DNA of 30,600 nucleotides, taken from IMG/VR virus record IMGVR_UViG_3300032116_000918, positions 1-30,600 of that record. One strand, 5' to 3'. Below, one piece after another: positions 12,587 through 22,878 of the stretch (positions within the stretch are counted from its first letter, which is position 1; every line of letters starts with the position of its first letter). Made by a program: the position numbers and the translations under genes. The DNA is from a virus. The notes under the pieces were generated by a model. It was not told where the DNA came from and did not search any database. It saw nothing but the letters and a program-made list of their open reading frames with translations.

Positions 12587-15500
12587 TGGCAACTTCATGG
12601 AGCGAATTAGTACCTGTTACTAATCCTGAACTTGCTGTTGCTGGATACAAAGCAGGTTTACAAGGAACTGATTTAAAACAAATCAGAACTTGGGATAAGT
12701 TATATGCAAAGCATCGTGAACTACTTGACATTAAAGATGACAAAGTAGCCTTCGATACTTACAACAAACTTGACCCTGTTATTCAACAGATGCTTACAGA
12801 TAATTTTCAAGCAAATTATATGTCTCGTCCACAAGATTGGACTGCTGGGGACCTTATTGCTGATGCTTTAAAGTTAGCACAAAGCCCATTCAAGGCAGGG
12901 TTCAAAGCATTAGAAACCTACAGCCGTGCAATCTCTTTACCTTATCTTGCTGTTAAAGGAAAAATGCAAGGTGATGATACTTCTAATCTTTGGAAAATTT
13001 GGCGTGACGATTGGGACGGCACCAAAATATTTGACAAAGGTGCAACAACAACTCTTGATGAAGCATACGGTAAAGGCATTAGTGTTTTAGCCAAAGGCAT
13101 TGTTTCAGGTATGACACCTGGTGAAGTAATTGAAGACCATGGTGGGATAGACCCTGAGTTAGAATTTGCTTTAAACTTTATGTCAGAAAACCCTGCACAG
13201 TTTCAAGATATTATTTCAGACTATAAAAGAACACAAGCCTCTGTTGGTCGTGATATTGCACGTGGTTTATTTGGTGGACCTACACCAGGTATGCAAACTG
13301 CTGCAGAGAAATCTTTTGACAGAGCATCAGGTGTGTTCGATGCAACCTATCAAATACTTGCTGACCCATTAACATATGCCACTTTAGGTTTTGGTCCTGC
13401 ATTAAAAGCAGGTGCTAAGTTGGCAAAGATTTATGATGAAATGGGTGGGGGTTCTTTAGGTGTCAAAGCAGTTTTTGAAAATAAAAGATTTGGTAAACAA
13501 GTTGTAAGATACTGGAACAATATTGGTCCACTATTAGATGACCTTGGTCGTGCAACATCTAACGCTGAAAAAGCAAACATTCGTGATGAGATTGCTTTAA
13601 AGTTTCCAGAGTATAACAATCCAGCAATCCTTGATGAATTAGTTAAAGGCGGAGTTAAAGACGCTGAAACTGCTAAAAGTTTCTTTTCAATAACAGAACA
13701 TGCTGGTAAATTAATTAATGGTAGAACTGATTCAATGCAGTACTATCGCAGTAACCAAGTAGCAACTGCTAATCGCATATCTATTGTTAATCGCACAGCA
13801 CGTTCAATGGTTAACTCAATCTTTAACACACCAACAAATGCTGCAAAAACCGATATTGCTTTAAGTAAAATTGCTGAAGGTTATATTCAAACTGGTGAAG
13901 ATATAACCCAAGCAGCACAAGTGTTAAAAAATTTACGTGAAATTAACCCTGCTTTCATTGAAGCAGAAAAAACATTGAACACAGTTAAAGGTAAGATTTC
14001 TAGATTTGCTTCACGTCACCCATTAGATAAACCAATCTATGTTACCGACGATATGGTTTTAGAATCAATAACAACCTTTAACGAGTTATCTAGAATTGTT
14101 TTACCTAAAAATCTTGCTGGTGCTCTATCACAAAAGTTTATTGATTCTAATCAAGCAGAACGTATTGCCTTATTACGTGGACTAATGACAGATGTTTTAA
14201 CAGCATCAGGTCTTGGTGCTACACCTAAAGGTGTAAATCTTATAAATACTATTCTTGACCAAAAGTTTATTGGTTCTATTTCTAACAAAATTGAAGTTAG
14301 TCCAGATTTTGTGCCAACAGGAACTAATCTTGGTAAAGTTAGAGTAGAAAATGGTAGAACTTTCTTAATTAAAGAAGGTCCAACCCAACCAAATGGTTAC
14401 TCAAACACTATTGGTAACCTTGATTGGCGTGGAATCAGCGACCTTGTTTCACAAACAATTGTCAACCAAGACCCTAAATACATTTTAAGAAACCTTTCAC
14501 CAATTGTTAACGGCAAATTTGCTACTGAGTTTACAAATGTATGGAGTGTATTAACTCTTTTCCCTAAACTTGGTGTAAGAGCAACAGTTGACGAATTATT
14601 TTTCTTTGTTAACTATGCACCTAAAGAAGCATTATATAACTTTTTCTCACTTAAAGGTCTTGCTGGTGCAAAGATTCGTAGTGCAGCCACAAGAAGTGGT
14701 GCTGGTGTTTCACTAACTGCAGAGAAATTACAAAAAATTCCTGAGTTACTTGGGGAAACAGAAACAGTTGATATCTTTAATAAGTTTTTTGCTGACGTAA
14801 GTCTTACAAAAAATGAACAAATGCTTGGTGCTCGTAGGGAAATAGCAGAACTAGCATTAGAACGTTTCTCAGGTATCAGCGCAAGAACATTAACACCTGA
14901 CCAGAAAAAAGATTTAATCAATTTCTTAACCTATGACCCACGATTTGGTGACGCAATTACCTCTGGTGTAGCAGGAAACATGCTAGGTATTAGAAGTAAG
15001 ATTAATAGTTCAGTAACTATGTCTGCTTCTAAGTTAACTGAAGCATTTAATAATGAAGGCTACACTCAAATTGCTGACTATATTAAACAGGCAGAGAATT
15101 TAAGTAATAATCAAAAACAATTCCTACATTATTATTTCTTTCACACTAAAGGTGCACGTAACTCTTTTAAAGATGCGTTTGATTTAGACATAGAAGACCC
15201 AATTGAATACGCAATGCGTAACAATGGGTTAAAAACATCACAAGATGTAGACAATGCTGTTGATGAAATGATGTCAGCGATGGGATTAGTTTATACTGGT
15301 CCATCAAGAACGCTACAATTCATACCAAATTCTGCATCTGACCCTGTAGTTCTTAATAGAAGCATACTTAAAGGTGGCAAGTTAACACCTAAGCAAGCAA
15401 AGAAACAAAAGGCTTTAGAGAAGTATTTATATGCTGACGTTGAATCAGCATACTCAGGTGGCACATCACCATTCTCAGTATTACGTGACCGTTTAGAAAC

Positions 15501-17631
15501 AATGATGCTAGATTTGCGTCAAACTATTCACGGAACAGCAGACTTTAGTTCAGTTAATGATAACATTGTTAATGAGTTAAGTCAAAGAGCAGTAGAAAAA
15601 GGTGGAAGTTTTAGCCGTACTATTGCTAGTATGACGTTTGATGAATTTAAAGCATTAACTGCTAAGAACATTATGGATGTTGAAGGTGTTTATGCACCTG
15701 TTGATTTTGTTGGTGACACAGTTGAATCTTTATGGACTCGTGTTGGTAACAAGATGTTTGAATTTATGGACCAACAAGTTACATCCATATATAGAACACC
15801 AGCCTTCTTTTCACTATATCTAGCAAACATGGACCGTTTTAGAAGGAATGGTCACTATTCAGGTTACTTAAATGAAGTAGTTAATAACTATAAAAAACTA
15901 GGTTATGAACAAAGAACTGCTGAAAGATTTGCAACAGATGTTGTAAATAGATTCTTTACTGAAGAAGCAGCCAAAGATGCTGCTAACTTAGTAATGAAAT
16001 ATGCAGATAACCCACAGATTCGTAGCCAACTAGCATTCAGTTTAAGAAATGGTGCACGTTTTTACCGTGCTACAGAAGATTTTATGCGTCGTGTTTATAG
16101 AATGAAAGACGTTTCATTAAGAACAATAATGCGTATGCGTCTTTCTGCTTTAGGTTTAGAAGCATCAGGTATAGTTCATGAGGATGCACAAGGACAAAAG
16201 TATGTTCTTATGCCAATGGATGACATGATGTTTCAGGTAATTGATAAGCCAATTAGAACATTAACTGGTGGTCAAAGCGGATACAGCCAACCATTGTTTG
16301 GTGATTTCACTATTCGTTTATCACAAATTAACCCATCATTTGGTCCTGATGCTGCAATGCCAACATTGTCTGGTCCTATCGCTGGTGCCAACGTTGTTAT
16401 CTTTAAGGCTATTGCTGGTAGGTTTGGTGAATCAGGTCGTATACTTTCAGATAAAGTAGATAACGTTTTACTTGGTGATATTGGTGATAACATCACATTA
16501 CGTAAAGCAATTCTTCCTGTATCTGTAGATAGAATTTTAAAAATTGTTGATGCTAATGAAAAAGATAAACAAGAATTAACTGCTATTCATCAAGCAATTG
16601 CTTACGATGCAGCACATGGTAGAGGTTTACCAGCAGATGCTACACCAGAAGAACAATATGAATATATTAAAAACATTCGTATTGCTGCACATAACGTAAT
16701 TATTATGCGTAATGCTTTTGGTTTAATTCCTGTACCATTCTCACCTACATTAAAAGAATCTAAAGATGTACCTAAGTTTTTAAAAGAAGTAGGTATCACA
16801 AGTGTTCGTCAAGAGTTCTTTGATATTTATGAGAATGTTTTAAAGGCACCTAACCCAAGAATAGATGACCCATTTGAAGAAGCATTGGCTATCTATATTG
16901 GTAAGAACCCAGGTAAACTTGTATACACAGTTTCTCGTGCAGAAAAAGACAGAGATATTGCATTCAGAAAAACTGATGAAGTTAAAGACTGGTATATAAA
17001 GAACACAGATTTAATTGAAAAGTATGGTGAAGTTGCATTCTTAGCAGCACCATCTATTGGTGATTTTAGTGCATCTGCTTACGCATGGTTTGAAGCAGCA
17101 GGTATGATTAAGAATAAAGATTTACAAACATATTTGAATGATGTAAGAACTGCTGAAGATAAACAACTTTATTTTGATTTAGAAGAACGTGCAGGGGAAG
17201 CGTTAAATAAAACATTTGACCCTACAGCACGTAAGCAAATCACTGAGAGTTTAAAGAACTATCGTGATATTTTAAAGATTCAAAATCCTTTACTTCGTGC
17301 ACAACTTGAATCAGGTGATTATGGTACTGCTAAAGAAGAAGCAATGCTTAACTCTTTACAGTTCTTAGTTGCTGACCCTAATGTTAAAATGGATGCGAAG
17401 ACTAGAGATAAGTTAACTAAAGCAGTTGAGATTCTAAGTGCTACTTCAGCCAAGTTGCAATACGCAGGATATGAAGAAACTTTTGGTGTTAAGTTTAAAC
17501 GTGAAGTTAGAGACTTGGCTATCAGAGATTTAGAAACTTTAGGAAGATTAGATTCTTCTGTTGCTCAAGCAAACAAAGCAATTTTTATTCCAATACTTAA
17601 AAACTATAGCAGAGATACTAGGTTGAACTAA
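12586..17631 (+). CDS. Giant 1681-aa virion protein (probable internal/ejection protein)
   Basis: 1681 aa, GTG start overlapping the preceding TAG. Mostly predicted helical with no catalytic motif I recognise. The N-terminus (MATSWSELVPVTNPELAVAGYKAGLQG) is followed by a region rich in Ala/Gly helices (about 90-130 and 180-290). The remainder is long helices with many Lys/Asp/Asn. It lies between the portal and a lytic transglycosylase/LysM pair, as do the large internal virion proteins of podoviruses (compare T7 gp15/gp16, a role known for those proteins), so an ejection or core protein is the best inference. It does not look like a tape measure: no long coiled-coil repeat and no transmembrane cluster is evident by eye. 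Confidence 0.75.
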   Translation: MATSWSELVPVTNPELAVAGYKAGLQGTDLKQIRTWDKLYAKHRELLDIKDDKVAFDTYNKLDPVIQQMLTDNFQANYMSRPQDWTAGDLIADALKLAQSPFKAGFKALETYSRAISLPYLAVKGKMQGDDTSNLWKIWRDDWDGTKIFDKGATTTLDEAYGKGISVLAKGIVSGMTPGEVIEDHGGIDPELEFALNFMSENPAQFQDIISDYKRTQASVGRDIARGLFGGPTPGMQTAAEKSFDRASGVFDATYQILADPLTYATLGFGPALKAGAKLAKIYDEMGGGSLGVKAVFENKRFGKQVVRYWNNIGPLLDDLGRATSNAEKANIRDEIALKFPEYNNPAILDELVKGGVKDAETAKSFFSITEHAGKLINGRTDSMQYYRSNQVATANRISIVNRTARSMVNSIFNTPTNAAKTDIALSKIAEGYIQTGEDITQAAQVLKNLREINPAFIEAEKTLNTVKGKISRFASRHPLDKPIYVTDDMVLESITTFNELSRIVLPKNLAGALSQKFIDSNQAERIALLRGLMTDVLTASGLGATPKGVNLINTILDQKFIGSISNKIEVSPDFVPTGTNLGKVRVENGRTFLIKEGPTQPNGYSNTIGNLDWRGISDLVSQTIVNQDPKYILRNLSPIVNGKFATEFTNVWSVLTLFPKLGVRATVDELFFFVNYAPKEALYNFFSLKGLAGAKIRSAATRSGAGVSLTAEKLQKIPELLGETETVDIFNKFFADVSLTKNEQMLGARREIAELALERFSGISARTLTPDQKKDLINFLTYDPRFGDAITSGVAGNMLGIRSKINSSVTMSASKLTEAFNNEGYTQIADYIKQAENLSNNQKQFLHYYFFHTKGARNSFKDAFDLDIEDPIEYAMRNNGLKTSQDVDNAVDEMMSAMGLVYTGPSRTLQFIPNSASDPVVLNRSILKGGKLTPKQAKKQKALEKYLYADVESAYSGGTSPFSVLRDRLETMMLDLRQTIHGTADFSSVNDNIVNELSQRAVEKGGSFSRTIASMTFDEFKALTAKNIMDVEGVYAPVDFVGDTVESLWTRVGNKMFEFMDQQVTSIYRTPAFFSLYLANMDRFRRNGHYSGYLNEVVNNYKKLGYEQRTAERFATDVVNRFFTEEAAKDAANLVMKYADNPQIRSQLAFSLRNGARFYRATEDFMRRVYRMKDVSLRTIMRMRLSALGLEASGIVHEDAQGQKYVLMPMDDMMFQVIDKPIRTLTGGQSGYSQPLFGDFTIRLSQINPSFGPDAAMPTLSGPIAGANVVIFKAIAGRFGESGRILSDKVDNVLLGDIGDNITLRKAILPVSVDRILKIVDANEKDKQELTAIHQAIAYDAAHGRGLPADATPEEQYEYIKNIRIAAHNVIIMRNAFGLIPVPFSPTLKESKDVPKFLKEVGITSVRQEFFDIYENVLKAPNPRIDDPFEEALAIYIGKNPGKLVYTVSRAEKDRDIAFRKTDEVKDWYIKNTDLIEKYGEVAFLAAPSIGDFSASAYAWFEAAGMIKNKDLQTYLNDVRTAEDKQLYFDLEERAGEALNKTFDPTARKQITESLKNYRDILKIQNPLLRAQLESGDYGTAKEEAMLNSLQFLVADPNVKMDAKTRDKLTKAVEILSATSAKLQYAGYEETFGVKFKREVRDLAIRDLETLGRLDSSVAQANKAIFIPILKNYSRDTRLN

Positions 17632-18794
17632 TGGCAAAACTTAAATGGGACGAAGAGAAACAAGCATTTAGATATCAAATACTTTCTACTAGACCAGTTC
17701 CAGGTGGAAATGTTGTTTACATTTCTATGGAAGAATTACCTGCTGGGGTTAAAATAGAATCACGTAATGGTGAACCTATTAGTGTTGAGGTTGATGATGC
17801 TTATCTTAAAGTTAAACTTCCTAATCTTAAAAGACTTAAAGATTTAGAAACTGCTGAAGGTGCTACAGAGTTTTTAACTGTTGAAGAATTAAATGCAAAG
17901 AAAGAACAAGCATTAACTGGGCAAGCAGATACTACACCTTTTGGTGAAGATGAAAGCAGAGTTTTAAATAAATCTTTCCTTGCACAAAGTCCTAACTTTT
18001 CCAGAACTGCAGAAGGTGTTGGTTATATTGCACCTGATGCTCTTCCTGGAACAACAGCATCAATGGTTTATATTAGACCAGGACAAGATGCTCGCGGTGC
18101 AATGTCTCCTGATTCTGTTGATGTTATATCAGCAGAGGTTGCTTTAGAGCAAGCATTAGAGAATGCTAGAAAACAACCAGGTGGTATTTCTGCATTGAAA
18201 CAAAAACTTGTTTCATCAGGATTTTACGGTGGAGAACTAACAGCCTTAGCACCTTACAGTCTTTCAGTTAAAGATATGGAAGATGATTACTTTGTTACTG
18301 CTTTAGCATCAGCATTACGTTCGCAATCAATACTTAACTATGGTTATGCTAAACAAGGTAGAGCATTAATTGATTTTGATTCTTGGTTACAAGAAAGTGA
18401 AGCAGCATACTCTTCTATTCTTAGTGATAAGACTATTAATCTTCCTAACCCTAAAGATGCTAGACAAGTATTTATTGAAAACTATCAAAGATACACTGGA
18501 ACAAATCCAGATGAGAATATTATTGCAGCATTCGTAGCATCTGCTAATGCTTACGCAAATGCTAACCCAGATATAATTACACCTGTTGTTCAAACTGGTG
18601 CAAGAGTTGTTCAACCAGGATTTAATGCACAACAACTAGATGAGTTTGCTCAAGAATATATTCTTCAAACACCTCAAGCCCAAGAGTATGGGATGGGGCA
18701 AGGTGGTATTGATATGTTCAGTGGCGCAATTGATGGTTTATTAACTGAATTACAAACAAGCATAAGCCAAAACCGTAATGTTGGATTACAATAA
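17631..18794 (+). CDS. Unknown 387-aa virion-associated protein
   Basis: It starts by TAATG overlap with the giant protein. The first 65 residues look like a small beta domain (FRYQILSTRPVPGGNVVYISMEELPAGVKI). Then come a Gly/Ala-rich stretch, a helical region around LEQALENARKQPGGISALKQKLVSSGFYGGELT, and a helical C-terminus (PGFNAQQLDEFAQEYILQTPQAQEYGMG). The 'ALKQKLVSSGFY' segment followed by 'FVTALASALRSQS' and 'FIENYQRYTGTNP' is repeated as a style in phages with multi-protein injection complexes, but no named family is claimed. Immediately followed by the transglycosylase. Confidence 0.72.
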   Translation: MAKLKWDEEKQAFRYQILSTRPVPGGNVVYISMEELPAGVKIESRNGEPISVEVDDAYLKVKLPNLKRLKDLETAEGATEFLTVEELNAKKEQALTGQADTTPFGEDESRVLNKSFLAQSPNFSRTAEGVGYIAPDALPGTTASMVYIRPGQDARGAMSPDSVDVISAEVALEQALENARKQPGGISALKQKLVSSGFYGGELTALAPYSLSVKDMEDDYFVTALASALRSQSILNYGYAKQGRALIDFDSWLQESEAAYSSILSDKTINLPNPKDARQVFIENYQRYTGTNPDENIIAAFVASANAYANANPDIITPVVQTGARVVQPGFNAQQLDEFAQEYILQTPQAQEYGMGQGGIDMFSGAIDGLLTELQTSISQNRNVGLQ

Positions 18795-20066
18795 ATGGCT
18801 TACACACAAGAACAGATTGCACAGTATTTAAGGAATGCTGGTTTTCCAGAAAGTGCAATACCTACAATGCTTCGCATTGCACAGTTAGAATCTAATAATA
18901 ACCCTAATGCTTTTAATCCTGATGAATCAACAGGAGATTTATCTTATGGTTTATTTCAAATCAATATGCTGGGGAAGATGGGACCTGAGCGTAGGAAATG
19001 GTTTGGGATTAAATCAAATGAAGAATTGTATGACCCACAAAAAAATGCTGATGCAGCATTTAAATTGTGGAACAGTCGTGAAAGAAGTAAAGGTAAAGGA
19101 CAAGGTTTTACCCACTGGTCCGCCTATAATAATCAACTTGCAGGGAACCCAAATTTGAGAACACAAAATATAGAAGGCGCAGGAATGGAAGCATCAGGCG
19201 TTGTAGGAAATCCAACTGGTCAAGCATCAATAACTAATGACATTATTGCTAGAGCATTAATAGTTGACCCAGAACTTGCTGCTATTTATAAAAAGTATTT
19301 AGGTAAACAAGGACCTGAAGTAGAGGCTGCTTTACAAACAGATTTAAGAAACTCTAAGTGGTGGAAAAGAACTGGTGAGGCAGCCAGGGCTGCAATGCTT
19401 ACAAGTTTAAAGAAAGACCAACCATCTTATAATGAACTTAAATCACAAAAAATTAATATTATTAAAAGAGCCAGCACTAAACTTGGTGGTAATTTAGATG
19501 CTAATGCTGTTGATAATTTAGCAACTAAAAGTCTTTTACTTGGTTGGACTGATGAACAAATTGAAACTGCTATATTAGATTCTGTTAAGTTTAGTCCTGA
19601 TTATATTAAAGGTCAAGCAGGGGAAATTTCTGGAAGACTTTATAATGGTATTAAAAGACTTGGGTTTACTGTTGATACTGCAGGACCAGAGTTTAAAAAT
19701 TATGTTACCGATGTTATTAAAGGTTTTCGTAGTGAAGCAGATATTCTTGGAAGTTTTAGAAATATGGCTTCACAAATGTATCCACAGTATGCTGAAAGAT
19801 TTAAAGCAGGTGCAAGTCTTTATGATATTGCTGAACCGTTAATGTATCAGGTTGCCCAATCTTTGGGTGTTCAGTTTAATGATGAGTTACTTAATGACCC
19901 AATTGTTCAAGATGGTTTGCAAAGAAACTTAACTGCTTTTGATGTTAAGAAAGAAGCAAGAAAAGATAAACGTTGGCAGTATGGTGAAGAGGGTTGGGAA
20001 ACTATTGTTACAGCATTTAATAGTTTTGCTAATACCGCAGGTTTCCAAGGGGGTATCTTAGCGTAA
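18795..20066 (+). CDS. Virion lytic transglycosylase (SLT/lysozyme-like)
   Basis: 423 aa. The first 125 residues form a lysozyme-fold transglycosylase that would cut peptidoglycan during DNA entry. Catalytic glutamate E32 is in IAQLESNNNPNAFNPDES, followed by SYGLFQINMLG (50-60), the conserved 'YGLFQIN' of SLT enzymes, then YDPQKNADAAFKLW and FTHWSAYNN (about 106-114), the usual third motif. The remaining 300 residues are helical with no assigned fold and may anchor it in the virion. Start ATG follows the preceding stop without a gap. A free endolysin is less likely given its size and position among structural genes. Confidence 0.85.
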   Translation: MAYTQEQIAQYLRNAGFPESAIPTMLRIAQLESNNNPNAFNPDESTGDLSYGLFQINMLGKMGPERRKWFGIKSNEELYDPQKNADAAFKLWNSRERSKGKGQGFTHWSAYNNQLAGNPNLRTQNIEGAGMEASGVVGNPTGQASITNDIIARALIVDPELAAIYKKYLGKQGPEVEAALQTDLRNSKWWKRTGEAARAAMLTSLKKDQPSYNELKSQKINIIKRASTKLGGNLDANAVDNLATKSLLLGWTDEQIETAILDSVKFSPDYIKGQAGEISGRLYNGIKRLGFTVDTAGPEFKNYVTDVIKGFRSEADILGSFRNMASQMYPQYAERFKAGASLYDIAEPLMYQVAQSLGVQFNDELLNDPIVQDGLQRNLTAFDVKKEARKDKRWQYGEEGWETIVTAFNSFANTAGFQGGILA

Positions 20067-21229
20067 TGGCAAAAGTAGATTCCAAAGGTAAAGTCACTGT
20101 TGAAAAAGGTGATACTCCTTCTAAGATTGCTCAAGATTTAGGTATTTCTGTTGCTCAAGTTAATGCAGCAATTAAAGCAAATCCCACACTTGCTGCTAGA
20201 CAACAAGCAGGCGGCACTGTTTTATTTTCTGGAACAACATTTAAAGTTCCTGGGCTTGGTGCTGCTCCTACTACTACTACTACTACACCTACTACAACTC
20301 CTGTAGTTGATGTTCAAGCACAAATAGATGCTGCTTTAAAAGCGCAAGCAACTGCAGCACAGGCTGCTAGAACTGCTGAGAATCGTGCAAGTGCTTATGA
20401 TTTTATTAGAAGCAGAGCAGAAGAACTAGGTATTGGTGTTGCTATTGCTGATAGGATTATTGATTTAGTTGCAGATAAAGGTTTGTCTCTTCAAGCAATT
20501 GATTTAGAAATTCAAACCACACCAGAATACAAAGCACGTTTTGCTGGTATAGAAAAATATAAACAAAACTTTGCATCAGATATTGCAGCAGGTAAGAAAG
20601 CAGCACAGCCTACACCTGCAGAATATATTGCTTACGAAAAGCAAGCACAGAATGTTCTTAACAGATTTGGTTTAGCAGACCTTGCTAATCAAGAAACATA
20701 TGCTGATTTAATTGGTGGGGATGTTTCTATTACTGAAGTAACTGAAAGAATTACTGATGTGTATGACAGAATACAGAATGCTGATGATGTGTTGAAAACA
20801 CAACTATCAACTTATTTCCCAACTTATGGTACTTCAGATTTTGCTAGAGCATTGTTAACTGGTAAGACACCACAAGATATGGCTTCTCAATTGAAGAGAC
20901 GTTTAACTACTGCTGAGATTGCTTCTGAAGCAACTAGGGCAGGTTTGATGACTAATGCTGAAAGAGCACAACAACTTGAACAGATGGGTGTAAGTAGAAA
21001 TCTTGCTCGTGCAGGTTTCTCTAAGATTGCTGAACAGCAACCAGTGCTTGAAAAACTTGGTAACATTTATGGTGAGCAGGTTTCTCAAGAAGAATTAGAA
21101 GCAGAACAGTTCCAAGGTTTGGCTTCTGCTAGACGTAAAAGACTTGAAGCAACGGAACGTGCGTCATTTACTGGACGTGCTGGTACATCACAAGTATCGC
21201 TAACACAAGGTACTGCTGGAGCGATATAA
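20066..21229 (+). CDS. LysM-domain virion protein
   Basis: 387 aa, start by TAATG overlap. Residues 10-63 read as one LysM peptidoglycan-binding domain: VTVEKGDTPSKIAQDLGISVAQVNA and a terminal TVLFSGTTFKVPG. A Thr/Pro linker (TTTTTTPTTTPVV) follows, then about 300 helical residues with Gln/Ala-rich segments. It probably positions the preceding transglycosylase at the cell wall, or is another internal/ejection protein (inference from adjacency). It ends the first structural block; a 120-nt gap follows. Confidence 0.8.
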   Translation: MAKVDSKGKVTVEKGDTPSKIAQDLGISVAQVNAAIKANPTLAARQQAGGTVLFSGTTFKVPGLGAAPTTTTTTPTTTPVVDVQAQIDAALKAQATAAQAARTAENRASAYDFIRSRAEELGIGVAIADRIIDLVADKGLSLQAIDLEIQTTPEYKARFAGIEKYKQNFASDIAAGKKAAQPTPAEYIAYEKQAQNVLNRFGLADLANQETYADLIGGDVSITEVTERITDVYDRIQNADDVLKTQLSTYFPTYGTSDFARALLTGKTPQDMASQLKRRLTTAEIASEATRAGLMTNAERAQQLEQMGVSRNLARAGFSKIAEQQPVLEKLGNIYGEQVSQEELEAEQFQGLASARRKRLEATERASFTGRAGTSQVSLTQGTAGAI

Positions 21230-21350
21230 CAATAGACCACACACAGACCGACCAGCCCTGTGGTGAGTTAAAAGACTGGGAGCAAGAGCCATTTATATTC
21301 CCCCAAATATGGATGTGGCTTGCGAAACTACAACGATGGGAGATATTGCG
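21230..21350 (+). other. Short intergenic segment before the scaffold gene
   Basis: 121 nt with no gene. A weak hairpin, CATTTATATT (21290-21299) with AATATGGATG (21306-21315), includes two G-U pairs and lies 35 nt before the scaffold start. A 6-bp ACCACA/TGTGGT pair occurs near 21236-21264. An internal promoter or mRNA processing site ahead of the highly expressed capsid genes is possible; no convincing promoter hexamers seen. Confidence 0.35.
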
Positions 21351-21809
21351 ATGAGCAATGTATATCAGGACTTCGACGATGAAGAGTTAGAGTCCGAAGA
21401 AACTGGTGGCGATTTAGTTTCACAACTAAGAAAAGCCACTAAAAAGAAAGACAAACAATTGAAAGAGTTAATGGATGAATTAAATTCCATTAAGTCTTCT
21501 CAAAGGACTAATTCTATCAAGTCAGTCCTAGCGGAAAGAAATCTTAATCCTAAGATTGCGAACTTTATTCCAGCAGATTTAGATGCTTCTCCTGAAGCAA
21601 TAGATAACTGGATTACAGAGAATGCAGAAGTGTTTGGGCTGCAGGTACAAAAGCAGGAGGTTACTCCTGACATTGCTACTTTGCGTCAGATAGATGCTAT
21701 TGCTGCTAACTCTCAAGTTCCTGTTGGTGGGGTTGACGATTTCCTACGCATCGACCAAGCAACAAGTGCCGAAGAAATCATTAACATGATTAATGGAGCA
21801 CAATCGTAA
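21351..21809 (+). CDS. Probable capsid scaffolding protein
   Basis: 152 aa from ATG 21351 (GGGAGA 8 nt upstream; an in-frame ATG at 21309 lacks one). Acidic N-terminus (QDFDDEELESEETGGD), then a charged helix with Lys/Glu repeats (LRKATKKKDKQLKELMDELNSI) and a C-terminal helix (TSAEEIINMINGAQS). Acidic, helical, of this size, and immediately 5' of the major capsid gene is what scaffolds look like. No protease motif is seen. The role is inferred from composition and position. Confidence 0.75.
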   Translation: MSNVYQDFDDEELESEETGGDLVSQLRKATKKKDKQLKELMDELNSIKSSQRTNSIKSVLAERNLNPKIANFIPADLDASPEAIDNWITENAEVFGLQVQKQEVTPDIATLRQIDAIAANSQVPVGGVDDFLRIDQATSAEEIINMINGAQS

Positions 21810-21837
21810 TAACTACTAACTAAGGAAATAAACCGAA

Positions 21838-22863
21838 ATGCCAAATGCATATACCGCGTTATCTGGCGGCGTTGCAACAACTAACGGTGGTCTTGGTGGC
21901 GGTCAATACACAAGTGCTGATAACGTAGGAACCTTTACACCATCCAATGGTGCAGGTCTCGTACAAAAAGCATATGACCGTCTCGTTGAGTTCGCACTAC
22001 GTTCTCAACCATTACTCCGCTCAGTTGCTGACAAACGTCCAGCACGCCAATCAATGCCTGGTTCATCCATTGTATTCCAAATTTACAATGACATGTCTAA
22101 GGCTACAACTGCCCTATCAGAGCAAGTTGACCCAGATTCAGTAGCGATTGGTGCACCAACTGCTGTAACCGTAACTCTTAACGAATACGGTAACGCAGTT
22201 CTCACCACACGTAAACTGCAACTGTTCTCACTTGCAGATGTTGACCCAGCAATTGCAAACATTGTTGCATTCAACATGGCAGATTCCATTGACGAAATTG
22301 TTCAAACAGAACTTCGTGGTGGAACAAACGTAATTTACGCAAGCAACGCTTCAGGCGTACGTGCAACAGCAACAACAAACGTTACTGGCGCACACACCTT
22401 GAAAGCAGCAGACATCCGTCTTGCTATTGCTAAATTGCGTGCAGGAAAAGCAGTTGCTCGTAAAGGCAGCCTATACTGGTGTGCAATACACCCAGAAGTT
22501 TCACACGACCTTCGTGCTGAAACAGGTTCTGCTTCATGGAGATTACCTCACGAATACCAATCAAATGAAAACATTTGGGCAGGCGAAATTGGTACATTCG
22601 AAGGTGCATACTTCATCGAATCACCACGCTTGTACAACGCCACCGATGGTGGTTCAAGTGCACGTGTGTTCCGTACATTACTTGCTGGTCAACAAGCACT
22701 TGCTGAAGCAGTTGCTGAAGAACCACACGTAGTGATTGGAAACGTTACTGACAAATTGATGCGCTTGCGCCCAATTGGTTGGTACGGAGTATTAGGCTTC
22801 AAACGCTATCGCGAAGAAGCACTATACCGCATCGAATCCTCATCCAGCATCAACGCTGCATAG
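21838..22863 (+). CDS. Major capsid protein (N4-gp56-like, HK97 fold)
   Basis: 341 aa, forming the icosahedral shell. Features of the N4-gp56 family: an N-terminal arm (AYTALSGGVATTNGG), 'LVEFALRSQPLLRSVADKRPARQSMPGSSIVFQIYNDMSKATTALSEQVDPD' with the expected order, then 'VTLNEYGNAVLTTRKLQ', 'LYWCAIHPEVSHDLRAETG', 'EIGTFEGAYFIESPRLY' and 'VTDKLMRLRPIGWYGVLGFKRYRE' near the C-terminus. AAGGA precedes the ATG by 10-12 nt. Codons are enriched in C-ending forms compared with neighbours, as expected for a highly expressed gene. A strong hairpin follows the stop. Confidence 0.9.
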   Translation: MPNAYTALSGGVATTNGGLGGGQYTSADNVGTFTPSNGAGLVQKAYDRLVEFALRSQPLLRSVADKRPARQSMPGSSIVFQIYNDMSKATTALSEQVDPDSVAIGAPTAVTVTLNEYGNAVLTTRKLQLFSLADVDPAIANIVAFNMADSIDEIVQTELRGGTNVIYASNASGVRATATTNVTGAHTLKAADIRLAIAKLRAGKAVARKGSLYWCAIHPEVSHDLRAETGSASWRLPHEYQSNENIWAGEIGTFEGAYFIESPRLYNATDGGSSARVFRTLLAGQQALAEAVAEEPHVVIGNVTDKLMRLRPIGWYGVLGFKRYREEALYRIESSSSINAA

Positions 22864-22878
22864 GTTCACTTAATGCAA

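Noticed and set aside
12586-17631. Tape-measure protein of a long-tailed phage
   Set aside because: It lies before the capsid gene, next to the portal, lacks the frameshifted chaperone pair upstream and shows no membrane cluster or long regular repeats.
22083-22289. Antisense frame within the capsid gene, and similar shadow frames in the terminase and portal
   Set aside because: They arise from biased codon use in the true frame and have no ribosome sites or recognisable domains.
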